Shown here: positions 55,422-64,000 of the stretch, in pieces
Numbering within the stretch: position 1 is the first letter of the stretch
Layout: each line of letters begins with the position of its first letter
Assembly (NCBI GenBank): GCA_015067945.1
Contig: SVLM01000001.1
Location: forward strand, 62,001-126,000
Length of the DNA stretch: 64,000 nt
DNA from: Oscillospiraceae bacterium
GTDB taxonomy: Bacteria; Bacillota; Clostridia; Oscillospirales; Oscillospiraceae
Direction of reading: 5' to 3'
Notes under the pieces: generated by a model
Seen by the model: the letters and a program-made list of their open reading frames with translations, nothing else
What the model was told of the DNA's origin: nothing
The model's database searches: none
Position numbers and translations under genes: made by a program

Positions 55422-56759
55422 TTAGCCGAATAGTCTATCAGCGACTTCTTCCAGACAACCCAAATCCCACAACAGGCGAGTGCCGACGTACTTGTCACGA
55501 ATGTCCTTTGCCATCAAAAATGCGTTGCGGATCTCATACTCATTGAAGCCGATTTCCTCCGCTTTCGTTGCTGCACCAACGGTCTTTAAAGCATTCTCAA
55601 CAAATTCATAGGGAGGAATCTCGTCATTGATGATTTGCAGAATCTCATCCCATGCATTGATGATGAGTTCAAGACGGGCAGCGTGCTTAGCCTTGTCATA
55701 TTTGCCCTCGCGGCTTTCGTTCTGGATCATCGCTTCCGCACCGGTTCCAAGGAATCTCCGCAATTCCTCATTCCAGTCCTCAACGTCAAAGCCTGCAACA
55801 TAAGCAAGTGCTTTTTCCTTATTGGGAACAATTTGCCGAATCTGTTCGTAAGCACGGATGCCCATCAGCGTACCGACACCGCATTGAATTCCGTGAGTGT
55901 CCGTCAGTGTACCGAAGGACAGGCCACGCATATCCCAAATATGGGAGAAATAGTGCTCCATACCGGATGCAGGCCTGGACATACCGGCATAGCTCATGGC
56001 GATACCCGTGATCACCAAGCCCTCCATAACAGCGGCCACAGCATCAGGTTTTCGTTGCATCAGGCTTTCCGCGTTGGTGACGCACTTATGGACAGCCTCC
56101 CGCACCATCTGTGCGATGACGGGACAGAATTCCTCACCGATCAGTCGGTTTGCAATACGCCACTCGCAGATGGACACATACTTAGCAACCATATCGCCCA
56201 GACCGGACTGGAGCATCTTGATTGGAGCCGCACAGAGGATGTCCAGATCACCGATAATAACAGAAGGGCAGCAGGAGTTCAGGGAAACTTTCAGGCCACT
56301 GCGAGCCATGGAGCTGGTTGCTGAGGCATATCCGTCCATAGAAGGAGCCGTGCCGAAAATCATATAGGTCTTTCCGATCAGATTGGCAAGAATTTTTCCG
56401 ATATCGTTGATCACACCGGAGCCAACGCCCAAAATGAGATCGCAAGAAGTATCGAAATGCATCACAGCCGCACCAACAGCATGCTCGTCAGGCTCCAAAT
56501 TTGTCTGTGGGAACACATAGCTGGAATAGGGAATACCGGCATTCTTCAGATGCTCACAAACGGCTGTGCCAGCCGCAGCTTCTGCGTTAACGTCAGTCAA
56601 TACAAATACCTTGTGACCGCCGTATTTCTCAACCAGACCGGGAATCCGCTTGATTGCACCTGCCTCAATGATCAATTCCTTCAGAGAACTGCTGTGAGAT
56701 TTGCCGCACTGGCAGGAAAAGCTGCCTTCTCGGATACAGTCATAAATTGTTTTATTCAT
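55422..56759 (-). CDS. Iron-containing alcohol dehydrogenase / AraM (glycerol-1-phosphate dehydrogenase) family
   Basis: GVGSGVINDIGKILA, APSMDGYASATSSM, GLGDMVAKYVSICEW, SGMEHYFSHIWDM. Confidence 0.88.
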   Translation of the reverse strand: MNKTIYDCIREGSFSCQCGKSHSSSLKELIIEAGAIKRIPGLVEKYGGHKVFVLTDVNAEAAAGTAVCEHLKNAGIPYSSYVFPQTNLEPDEHAVGAAVMHFDTSCDLILGVGSGVINDIGKILANLIGKTYMIFGTAPSMDGYASATSSMARSGLKVSLNSCCPSVIIGDLDILCAAPIKMLQSGLGDMVAKYVSICEWRIANRLIGEEFCPVIAQMVREAVHKCVTNAESLMQRKPDAVAAVMEGLVITGIAMSYAGMSRPASGMEHYFSHIWDMRGLSFGTLTDTHGIQCGVGTLMGIRAYEQIRQIVPNKEKALAYVAGFDVEDWNEELRRFLGTGAEAMIQNESREGKYDKAKHAARLELIINAWDEILQIINDEIPPYEFVENALKTVGAATKAEEIGFNEYEIRNAFLMAKDIRDKYVGTRLLWDLGCLEEVADRLFG

Positions 56760-56780
56760 TGTCGTAATTCCTTTCCTATG

Positions 56781-57590
56781 TTATGCCTGGTATCGTGCCA
56801 TGTTCCTCTGTCTGTATTCACCCGGCGTGCAGAATACCGCTTGTTTAAATCTAGAGCAAAGGTGGGATTGGGAGGAGTATCCGCATTCGTATGCAATTTC
56901 TGACAGAGAGCTTTCGGTGTGCACCAAAAGCCATTTTGCCTGCTGCAATCGCTGTTCCATCAGATATTCCTGGGGGGTGATACCCATCACCTTCCGGAAA
57001 AGATTGTGAAAGTAATTCGGGGAATATCCGGCCAGGGCTGCCATATCTGCCAGAGTGATGGGTTTTTGATAATTGCGGTGAATGTACTCCAACACTTTTG
57101 GAATGAACTGGTAACGGTTTTCGTCGCAATGCTCCAGGCAGTTGTGATTGTTCTGGCTGTCATTTTGCAGATGGTAGAATAGCTCCAAGAGCTTTGCATT
57201 GATATAATCCGACTCTGGATTGTAACCCACCCTGAGCAGATGGTCAATCAGAGCCTCGAAAAGTTGACTGTAAACCTGAGAGTCGATAATCCGATAGAAA
57301 TCAGGAGTCTGCATTAAAGCAGCCCGGTACGGTGAATCCTCTGGAAATTGAATATGTAAAAAGTAGCATTTAAAGGGGAAGATACTGCTTCTTTTTTGAC
57401 CCGGCTTTCCGCATAACAGCGTGCCCGGTGCAATTTCATAGTGATGATCATTTACAATGGATGTACCGTTTGCAGATATATAATATTCGATTTCAAATAG
57501 TTTCGTATTACGAACGATAGAGCGTTTTTTGCCTGGGCGTGCGTTGGTTGTGTCATACACGCCGAAATTATGCAGCTCACAGAGTTTCAT
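56781..57590 (-). CDS. AraC family transcriptional regulator
   Basis: C-terminal HTH ITLADMAALAGYSPNYFHNLFRKVMGITPQEYLMEQRLQQAKWLLVHTESSLSEIAYECGYSSQSHLCSRFKQ. Confidence 0.93.
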   Translation of the reverse strand: MKLCELHNFGVYDTTNARPGKKRSIVRNTKLFEIEYYISANGTSIVNDHHYEIAPGTLLCGKPGQKRSSIFPFKCYFLHIQFPEDSPYRAALMQTPDFYRIIDSQVYSQLFEALIDHLLRVGYNPESDYINAKLLELFYHLQNDSQNNHNCLEHCDENRYQFIPKVLEYIHRNYQKPITLADMAALAGYSPNYFHNLFRKVMGITPQEYLMEQRLQQAKWLLVHTESSLSEIAYECGYSSQSHLCSRFKQAVFCTPGEYRQRNMARYQA

Positions 57591-57766
57591 AATCCACCTC
57601 GTCCCTTGCAAGATGATAACATAATAACATTAAGGAATGAAATTAACAAGAGAAATCATAAGATAATATAAAACAAAAAGAATATGGTGATATACTGCCG
57701 TGTGATTTTAAATCATAATGTAATTGTATTATTCTGCCAAAATGCCTAAGAAAGGGGCACTTGACT

Positions 57767-59221
57767 ATGGAACGTCTCAAAAAAGTTGGAACTGTCAAAG
57801 CAAAATCTTCCCATGAGGTACAGAATTCCCGACTGGGAATCGGCTTTGAAAAGCTGGACAGAGCGGTCTTTGACCCCGAAAAAGCATACGATAAGGTTGC
57901 TGCTATTGGTGTCAAGTGGATTCGCATTCAGTCCGGCTGGGCCAGAACCGAACAGCAGAAAGGTGTCTATGATTTTGCATGGCTGGATGAGATCGTGGAC
58001 AATATTATCCGTCGTGGTATGAAGCCTTGGATCTGCCTTTGCTACGGCAATCCGGTGTATAGCTCCTTTGCTTCTGTGTACTTTGGTGCTGTTGGATGTC
58101 CGCCCATCGCTACACAGGAAGAACGGGACGCCTGGGTTCGGTATGTCACCGCTGTGGTAGAGCACTACCGCGGCAAGGTGGAGTATTACGAAATCTGGAA
58201 TGAGCCGGACAGCCGTTACAGCTGGAAGCATGCTCACGCAGAGGATGAGCCGGAACCCGGCCCCAATGCACTGGAATATGCAATGCTTGCCAATCTGACC
58301 GCCGATGCTGTTCATGCGGCAGACCCCAAGGCAAAGGTTGTTGGCTTTGCTATTGCTCAGGCTTATCAATATACATACATGAACACTGCACTGGCCGCCG
58401 GTATGGCAGAACGCATTGACGCACTGTCCTTCCACGCCTACACCGCAGATGACACCCTGCGTCCAGGGTATCTTAAAATGTTCCGTCAGCTGCTAGACAG
58501 CTATCGCCCCGGCATTGAGATCATCCAAAGTGAGACCGGTGCTCAATCCAGAAGTGACGGCTCCGGTGCATTGGCCGGGCTGAGCTGGACTCCTGAAAAG
58601 CAGCTGAAGCACCAGCTGCGGAATCTGCTCCATGATCTTGCTGCCGATGTGACCTTTACTTCATATTTCTCCACAATGGATATGATCGAAGCACTCCGGG
58701 GCTTGATTTCGGATAAGAAATCCTATCTGGACTACGGTTATTTTGGCGTCCTCAGTGCCGATTTTGACGAAAACGGCTTCTCCACCGGCAGCTATACTCC
58801 GAAGCCCTCCTATCGCTCCCTGCAGGTACTGGCGGCGTTGTTCTCGGATGATTTTAAGCCCAAGGATATGCCGGTGCGTCATGTCAGCCTGCCTTCAAAG
58901 CGAGTTAAGGGCAATGATTGTGACGATAAGACAATCTGTGTTTACACCTTCGCCCGTGAAAACGGTGCCAAGGCCATCGTCTACTGGAATGCAGTACCCT
59001 TGCTGACCCAAACCTACGAAGGTACGATTTCCTTCCAAACCTTCGGCATGGACAAAACAGTCCGCTTGATTGACCTTGCAGATGGCAGTGTGTATTCTCT
59101 GCCGGAGGATATGGTCAAAGATGCCGGAGCAGGGGAGATTCAACTGATCAATGTGCCGATCTCCGACACACCCAAAATGCTGGTATTCGGTGATATTAAT
59201 GACGAAATGGAGGAAATTTAA
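57767..59221 (+). CDS. Clan-A glycoside hydrolase, GH39-like
   Basis: (beta/alpha)8 features: GVKWIRIQSGWARTEQQKGVYDFAWLDEIVD, YYEIWNEPD acid/base, IIQSETG nucleophile region; no signal peptide. Confidence 0.78.
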   Translation: MERLKKVGTVKAKSSHEVQNSRLGIGFEKLDRAVFDPEKAYDKVAAIGVKWIRIQSGWARTEQQKGVYDFAWLDEIVDNIIRRGMKPWICLCYGNPVYSSFASVYFGAVGCPPIATQEERDAWVRYVTAVVEHYRGKVEYYEIWNEPDSRYSWKHAHAEDEPEPGPNALEYAMLANLTADAVHAADPKAKVVGFAIAQAYQYTYMNTALAAGMAERIDALSFHAYTADDTLRPGYLKMFRQLLDSYRPGIEIIQSETGAQSRSDGSGALAGLSWTPEKQLKHQLRNLLHDLAADVTFTSYFSTMDMIEALRGLISDKKSYLDYGYFGVLSADFDENGFSTGSYTPKPSYRSLQVLAALFSDDFKPKDMPVRHVSLPSKRVKGNDCDDKTICVYTFARENGAKAIVYWNAVPLLTQTYEGTISFQTFGMDKTVRLIDLADGSVYSLPEDMVKDAGAGEIQLINVPISDTPKMLVFGDINDEMEEI

Positions 59222-60046
59222 ATGCAAATTTTTGAAGTTGAGGGCCATAGCCCCAGTCTTTTGCCCGAGGGCATGAATTTCAAACTGGTCTGGTCCGACG
59301 AATTTGATGGCGACAAGCTTGACGAAACCAAGTGGGATTACCGTCTTTGCATGATGGGCAAGCGTCACCCCGCCTGGACCGATAAGGGTGTTAGGATCGA
59401 AAACGGCTGTGCTGTTTTCTCCATTTTCGAAGAGGACGGCGAGGTTGTCTCTTCTCAGCTGCAGACCGGCTATAACTATATGGACGAGCCTGTGAAGAAA
59501 ACCACCTTCGGCAATGAGCACCTGCAGTGGCCCATCGGTAAGCTGAAGGAAAGCAAGTTTACCCACCGCTACGGCTACTATGAGTGCCGCTGCCGTTTGC
59601 AGCAGCTGCCCGGCTGGTGGAGTGCATTCTGGATCCAGTCTCCCATCATCGGTGCCAGCCTGAACCCCAAGCTCACCGGCACTGAGGTGGATATCATGGA
59701 ATCCTTCAGGCCCGGCGAGGTTCACACCCACAATGTGTTTACCGGTGGTTACGGTCAGGATATGAAGCGTATCCATGTGGGCGGCGACTTTGATGCTGAC
59801 CTCAATGAATTCCATACCTTCGGCCTGCTGTGGCTGAAGGACAAGTACGTCTTCTATGTCGATGGCGTTGAGGATGGCGTTGTCACCGAGAATGTCTCCG
59901 GCATTGACCAGTTTATCCTCGTAACCACAGAGCCCATCGGCTACCGCAAGGAAAACCACCGCCCCACTGAGGAGGCTCATGCAGCTGCCAAGGCAGGCGA
60001 CACCTTCCTTGTTGACCATGTTCGCGTGTTTGACATTGTAGAGTAA
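59222..60046 (+). CDS. Glycoside hydrolase family 16 protein
   Basis: LVWSDEFDGDKLDETKWDYRL, GWWSAFWIQ, GTEVDIMES (ExDxxE catalytic motif); no signal peptide. Confidence 0.88.
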   Translation: MQIFEVEGHSPSLLPEGMNFKLVWSDEFDGDKLDETKWDYRLCMMGKRHPAWTDKGVRIENGCAVFSIFEEDGEVVSSQLQTGYNYMDEPVKKTTFGNEHLQWPIGKLKESKFTHRYGYYECRCRLQQLPGWWSAFWIQSPIIGASLNPKLTGTEVDIMESFRPGEVHTHNVFTGGYGQDMKRIHVGGDFDADLNEFHTFGLLWLKDKYVFYVDGVEDGVVTENVSGIDQFILVTTEPIGYRKENHRPTEEAHAAAKAGDTFLVDHVRVFDIVE

Positions 60047-60057
60047 GAGGTAATTTT

Positions 60058-61218
60058 ATGAAAATTACAGATATTAAAACCTTCGTTGTGGATTGCTTCC
60101 GCACCAACTGGGTTTTTGTAAAGGTTTATACCGACGAAGGCATTACCGGTGTCGGCGAAGGCACTCTGGAGTATAAAGAAAAGGCTTTGGTTGGTGCTAT
60201 TGAGCACATCCGCAGCTACCTGATCGGCAAGGACCCCCGACAGATCGAAAAGCATTACCATGATATTTACCGTGACGCCTATTGGCGGGGCGGTGCCGTG
60301 CTGATGAGTGCACTTTCCGCAGTGGAAATGGCACTGTGGGATATCCTGGGTAAATCCTTGAACGTCCCCGTTTATCAGTTGCTCGGCGGTAAGGTCAACG
60401 ACGATTGCCGTATCTACATCAACGGCTGGTTTGCCGGTGCAAAGGAGCCTGAGGAGTTCGGTGCAAAAGCCGCAGAGGCCGTCAAGCGTGGCGTTACTGC
60501 CATGAAGTGGGACCCCTTCGGCAAAAACTATCTGCAGATCTCCAATAAGGATCTGGATAAGGCTATCCGTTGCATCGCTGCCGTTCGTGAAGCGGTGGGC
60601 AACGATGTGGACCTGTTGATCGAAGCACACGGCCGCTTTGATGTCCCCACCGGTATCAAGATCGCCCAGGAGATCGCACCCTTCAAGCCCATGTTCCTGG
60701 AGGAGCCCGTACCTCCGAACAATCTGGAAGCTCTTGCAGCTGTCCGCGAAAAGTCCCCGGTTGCCATTTCTGCCGGTGAGCGTCTGTACACCCGCTTTGA
60801 TTATAACGAGATGTTCCGCCGCAGAGCAGCCGACTACATCCAACCGGATATTTCTCATGCCGGCGGCATTATGGAGCTGAAGAAGATCGCAGCTCAGGCT
60901 GAGGCCAATTACATTCCCTTCGCACCCCATAACCCCTCCGGCCCCATCGCCAATGCAGCTACCTTGCAGCTGGCAGCCTGCTGTCCCAATTTCTGCATCC
61001 TGGAAATCATGTACAGCGATGTGGATTATCGTCGTTTCATTACCAACGAGAGCCTGGAATACGCGGATGGCCGCATCAAAATTGGTGACAAGCCCGGCCT
61101 TGGCGTTGAGCTGAATGAAGAAGAGTGCCTGAAGCATCCCTATGTGGAGCACAATCTGCGTCACTACACCGGTGCTTTGACAGATATTCGTCCTGCCAAA
61201 ACAGAATTCTATTTCTGA
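60058..61218 (+). CDS. Mandelate racemase/muconate lactonizing enzyme family (enolase superfamily), galactonate dehydratase-like
   Basis: MKITDIKTFVVDCFRTNWVFVKVYTDEGITGVGEGT; AVEMALWDILGK; LIEAHGRFD; FLEEPVPP; ISAGERLYTRFD; APHNPSGPIANAATLQLA. Confidence 0.9.
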   Translation: MKITDIKTFVVDCFRTNWVFVKVYTDEGITGVGEGTLEYKEKALVGAIEHIRSYLIGKDPRQIEKHYHDIYRDAYWRGGAVLMSALSAVEMALWDILGKSLNVPVYQLLGGKVNDDCRIYINGWFAGAKEPEEFGAKAAEAVKRGVTAMKWDPFGKNYLQISNKDLDKAIRCIAAVREAVGNDVDLLIEAHGRFDVPTGIKIAQEIAPFKPMFLEEPVPPNNLEALAAVREKSPVAISAGERLYTRFDYNEMFRRRAADYIQPDISHAGGIMELKKIAAQAEANYIPFAPHNPSGPIANAATLQLAACCPNFCILEIMYSDVDYRRFITNESLEYADGRIKIGDKPGLGVELNEEECLKHPYVEHNLRHYTGALTDIRPAKTEFYF

Positions 61219-61227
61219 GGTGAACCT

Positions 61228-62007
61228 ATGAAAACTGTATTGATTACCGGTGCCTGTATCAACACCGGCGTTGCAATTGTCCGTAAATTTGCCGCTGAGG
61301 GCTATCAGGTTATTTTCACCGGCCGTGATCCGCAGAAGGTCCGTGCTGCAGAGGAAACCTACAAGGCAGAATTTCCCGAGGCTTCCATCATCGGTTATGC
61401 CATCGATTCTTTGAACGCTGACGGATCTGTTGACGAGGCCAGCGTTATGACTCTCTTTGCAGAGCTGGAGGGTAAGGGCATTGTTGTTGATACCCTTGTG
61501 CTGAATGCAGCTGATCAGGGCTTGGGTATGAAAGTGTTTGAGAATCCTTTGTCCGACTTTACCCGTGTTCTGAATACCAACGTTGTCTGGAATTTTGTGA
61601 TCGCACAGCGTGCTGCTGAGATTATGAAGAAAATCGGCGGCGGCAGTATCATCTTTGTCAATTCCAATACTGCCTACCGTGCCATCCCGGACAGAGTGGC
61701 CTATGTCACCTCCAAGGGTGCTCAGCTTGGCATGATGCGTGCCTTGGCAATGGATTTGGGCAAGTACAATATCCGTGTCAACGCAGTCCTACCCGGCATG
61801 ATCAAAACCGACCGCTGGGTGAAGAATCCCGACTTCTACGCAAAGGTACCTTCCCGTTTCACACCCTTGGGTGATGTAGCGGTTGGTGAAGATGTGGCTG
61901 ATGCCATCTATTATTTCGCAGCCTTCGCCCGGAATACAACTGGTGCGGAACTGGTCGTCGATGGCGGTAATACAATTCAGCTGTACCCCATCATTCCGGA
62001 GGTATAA
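61228..62007 (+). CDS. SDR family oxidoreductase
   Basis: LITGACINTGVAIVRKFAAEG, YVTSKGAQLGM, C-terminal VVDGG. Confidence 0.92.
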   Translation: MKTVLITGACINTGVAIVRKFAAEGYQVIFTGRDPQKVRAAEETYKAEFPEASIIGYAIDSLNADGSVDEASVMTLFAELEGKGIVVDTLVLNAADQGLGMKVFENPLSDFTRVLNTNVVWNFVIAQRAAEIMKKIGGGSIIFVNSNTAYRAIPDRVAYVTSKGAQLGMMRALAMDLGKYNIRVNAVLPGMIKTDRWVKNPDFYAKVPSRFTPLGDVAVGEDVADAIYYFAAFARNTTGAELVVDGGNTIQLYPIIPEV

Positions 62008-62008
62008 T

Positions 62009-62704
62009 ATGAAGATCACTTGGCTTGGACAAGCAGGTCTTATGATGGAAACCGGTGGGAAGACCATTCTGATCGATCCCTATCTTTCCGACAATGTAAA
62101 GAATTTCGAACCGAAGAACTACCGCAGAGTGCCGGTGGATGAACACTTCCTGCAGATCAAACCGGATGTGATCATTATCACCCATAACCACTTGGATCAC
62201 CTGGACAAGGAGACACTGAAGTATTACCTGACGGAAGATGCAACATCCCTGGTGCTTGCTCCCAACGGCGGTTGGCAGGAAATCCGCAAATTTGGCGGCA
62301 GCAGTAACTATGTGCTGTTTAATAACGGCACGACCTGGACGCAGGATCAGGTGGTTTTCCGTGCTGTCAAGGCGGAGCATTCCGATGCCTACGCCATCGG
62401 TGCGATTATCTCCGCTGAGGGGGAGAATTACTACATCACCGGCGACACGCTGTACAGCGAAGATGTGTTCAAAAGCCTTCCTGATATGCCCTTGAAGGCC
62501 GTCTTCCTGCCCATCAACGGAGTCGGCAATAATATGAACGCCACCGACGCTGCAGCCTTTGCCAAGCGTACCGGTGCAAAGTTTGCTGTACCCATCCATG
62601 TGGGAATGTTTGATTCCATTGATCCAAATGTCTTTGCAGCTGAGAATAAGGTGATTCCCGAAATCTACCGGGAAATCAAATTCGAGCAGGAGGTTTGCGT
62701 ATGA
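62009..62704 (+). CDS. UlaG-like MBL-fold metal-dependent hydrolase
   Basis: MKITWLGQAGLMMETGGKTILIDPYLSDN, THNHLDHLDKE, ITGDTLYSE, PIHVGMF. Confidence 0.88.
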   Translation: MKITWLGQAGLMMETGGKTILIDPYLSDNVKNFEPKNYRRVPVDEHFLQIKPDVIIITHNHLDHLDKETLKYYLTEDATSLVLAPNGGWQEIRKFGGSSNYVLFNNGTTWTQDQVVFRAVKAEHSDAYAIGAIISAEGENYYITGDTLYSEDVFKSLPDMPLKAVFLPINGVGNNMNATDAAAFAKRTGAKFAVPIHVGMFDSIDPNVFAAENKVIPEIYREIKFEQEVCV

Positions 62705-64000
62705 ATCCGAATTTACGACATGAAAAGCTTCAGACCCAGCTTTGCATCATCGGCGGCGGCTTATCGGGAACCTTCGCTGCCCTGGCTGCAGCCCGCCGCG
62801 GCACGAAGGTTGTTCTGATTCAGGACCGTCCCATGCTGGGAGGCAACGCTTCTTCTGAGATCCGTATGTGGGTTCGCGGTGCCCATGGAATTTATAACCG
62901 GGAATCCGGTCTGATCAGCGAGCTGGAAGAACGCAACATTCACGGTAACCCCACATTGGTCCATTCTCTGTTCGATGCCACCCTCTACGGTATGGTGCAG
63001 GAAAATCCCAATATTCATCTTCTGCTGAACTGCTCCTGTGCAGACGTAACCATGGATGGCAACAAGATCCAGTCCGTTACCGCTTGGCAGAGTACAACCT
63101 ATACCTGGTTTACTGTGGAAGCAGACATCTTCATGGACTGCTCAGGTGACAGCATTCTCGCACCGCTGACCGGAGCAGAGTACCGCCATGGCCGTGAATC
63201 CAAGTCAGAATTTGGTGAAACCATTGCACAGGATACTGAGGATAAGTGCACCATGGGTATGTCCATTATCCTGGCCGCCCGGGAGACGGACCATCCCGTA
63301 AAATTCACACCGCCTTCCTTTGCATCTTATTACCCCACGGATGAATCCTTCTCCGGAAATGATGTGCAAAATGTCCACGATCAGATCCGCAATCATAATA
63401 TTGGCACCAGCGGCGGCAACCTTTGGTGGGTGGAGCTTGGCGGCAATATGGACTCCATTCATGATGCCGACCGGCTGAGAGAGCGGTTGATTGCCAATAT
63501 TTATGGCGTTTGGGATCATATTAAGAACCATGGCGACCACGGCAAGGAGAACTGGGATTTGGAGTGGGTAGGCTTCCTGCCCGGAAAGCGTGAATCCCGT
63601 CGGTATATCGGCGATGTGATCGTTACAGAGCATGATGTTGTATCCGGTGGCCATTTTGAGGATGAAATTGCCTACGGTGGCTGGCCCATGGACGACCATA
63701 ACCCCTACGGTATGGAGAAGAACCCCTACAGCAACACCCCGTCTTACATGATTCCTGTGAAGGAGCCCTACGGCCTGCCTTACCGGGCATTGTACTCAAA
63801 AAACATCGATAACCTGATGTTTGCCGGTCGCAATATCAGCGTTACCCATGCTGCATTGAGCTCCTGCCGGGTCATGGCAACCTGTGCACTGCTTGGTCAG
63901 GCCTGCGGTACCGGTGCTGCGATTGCTCTGAAGTACGGTTGTGCACCCCGGGGTGTTTATGCCGATCACATGACCGAGCTGCAGAACGCTCTGTTGGAGG
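62701..64000 (+). CDS. FAD-dependent oxidoreductase (FAD_oxidored family), truncated by the window end
   Basis: TQLCIIGGGLSGTFAALAAARRGTKVVLIQDRPMLGGNASSEIRMWVRGA; open to base 64000; ATGA overlap with the previous gene. Confidence 0.88.
   Translation, partial: MNPNLRHEKLQTQLCIIGGGLSGTFAALAAARRGTKVVLIQDRPMLGGNASSEIRMWVRGAHGIYNRESGLISELEERNIHGNPTLVHSLFDATLYGMVQENPNIHLLLNCSCADVTMDGNKIQSVTAWQSTTYTWFTVEADIFMDCSGDSILAPLTGAEYRHGRESKSEFGETIAQDTEDKCTMGMSIILAARETDHPVKFTPPSFASYYPTDESFSGNDVQNVHDQIRNHNIGTSGGNLWWVELGGNMDSIHDADRLRERLIANIYGVWDHIKNHGDHGKENWDLEWVGFLPGKRESRRYIGDVIVTEHDVVSGGHFEDEIAYGGWPMDDHNPYGMEKNPYSNTPSYMIPVKEPYGLPYRALYSKNIDNLMFAGRNISVTHAALSSCRVMATCALLGQACGTGAAIALKYGCAPRGVYADHMTELQNALLE

Noticed and set aside
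1-64000. CRISPR arrays, prophage, IS elements, integrases
   Set aside because: No regularly spaced direct repeats, no cas, transposase, integrase or phage structural proteins seen in any frame of the track.

Overview
This is a low-mobility stretch of a spore-forming Firmicutes genome, probably an Oscillospiraceae/Ruminococcaceae-type gut Clostridium (inferred from gene content only). Bases 1-20.2 kb are conserved core: uppP (partial), ftsK/spoIIIE, an ECF S-component, spoIIIAA-AH, asp23, nusB, a TsaD-like paralog, xseA/xseB, ispA, gltX, trpS, M23 peptidase, metallophosphoesterase and coaX. Bases 20-32.3 kb are mixed: a hairpin-rich intergenic repeat block, a stand-alone TIR-domain gene, tRNA-Ser/Arg, prfB, secG, pepD, nth, a radical-SAM YgiQ gene and two identical tRNA-Leu genes. 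Bases 32.4-64 kb are an accessory sugar-acid and glycoside catabolic region with three parts: (i) a hexuronide/hexuronate locus (GH2, GPH symporter, TetR, uxaC-uxuA-uxuB-like, KDPG aldolase); (ii) a tight 7-gene minus-strand operon of MBL, SDR, IlvD/EDD dehydratase, FrdA/NadB-like flavoprotein, FdrA, DUF1116 and an acetate-kinase-family protein, with a DUF2877 gene just beyond a divergent AraC gene; (iii) an AraC-flanked plus-strand operon (GH39-like, cytosolic GH16, enolase-superfamily dehydratase, SDR, UlaG-like MBL, FAD oxidoreductase cut by the window end). The best candidate for an undescribed system is (ii). FdrA/DUF1116/DUF2877 are the families of the E. coli oxamate carbamoyltransferase (AllFGH), but here they sit with sugar-acid enzymes and a divergent acetokinase instead of allantoin genes and carbamate kinase. 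This suggests an uncharacterised phosphorolytic, ATP-yielding catabolic route. Other observations include a TIR protein with a degenerate guanylate-kinase-like N-terminus, a frameshifted VTC-domain gene fossil, a perfect palindromic operator between a divergent XRE/zinc-ribbon pair, and a probable ATT start codon. All assignments are by eye; no searches were run.
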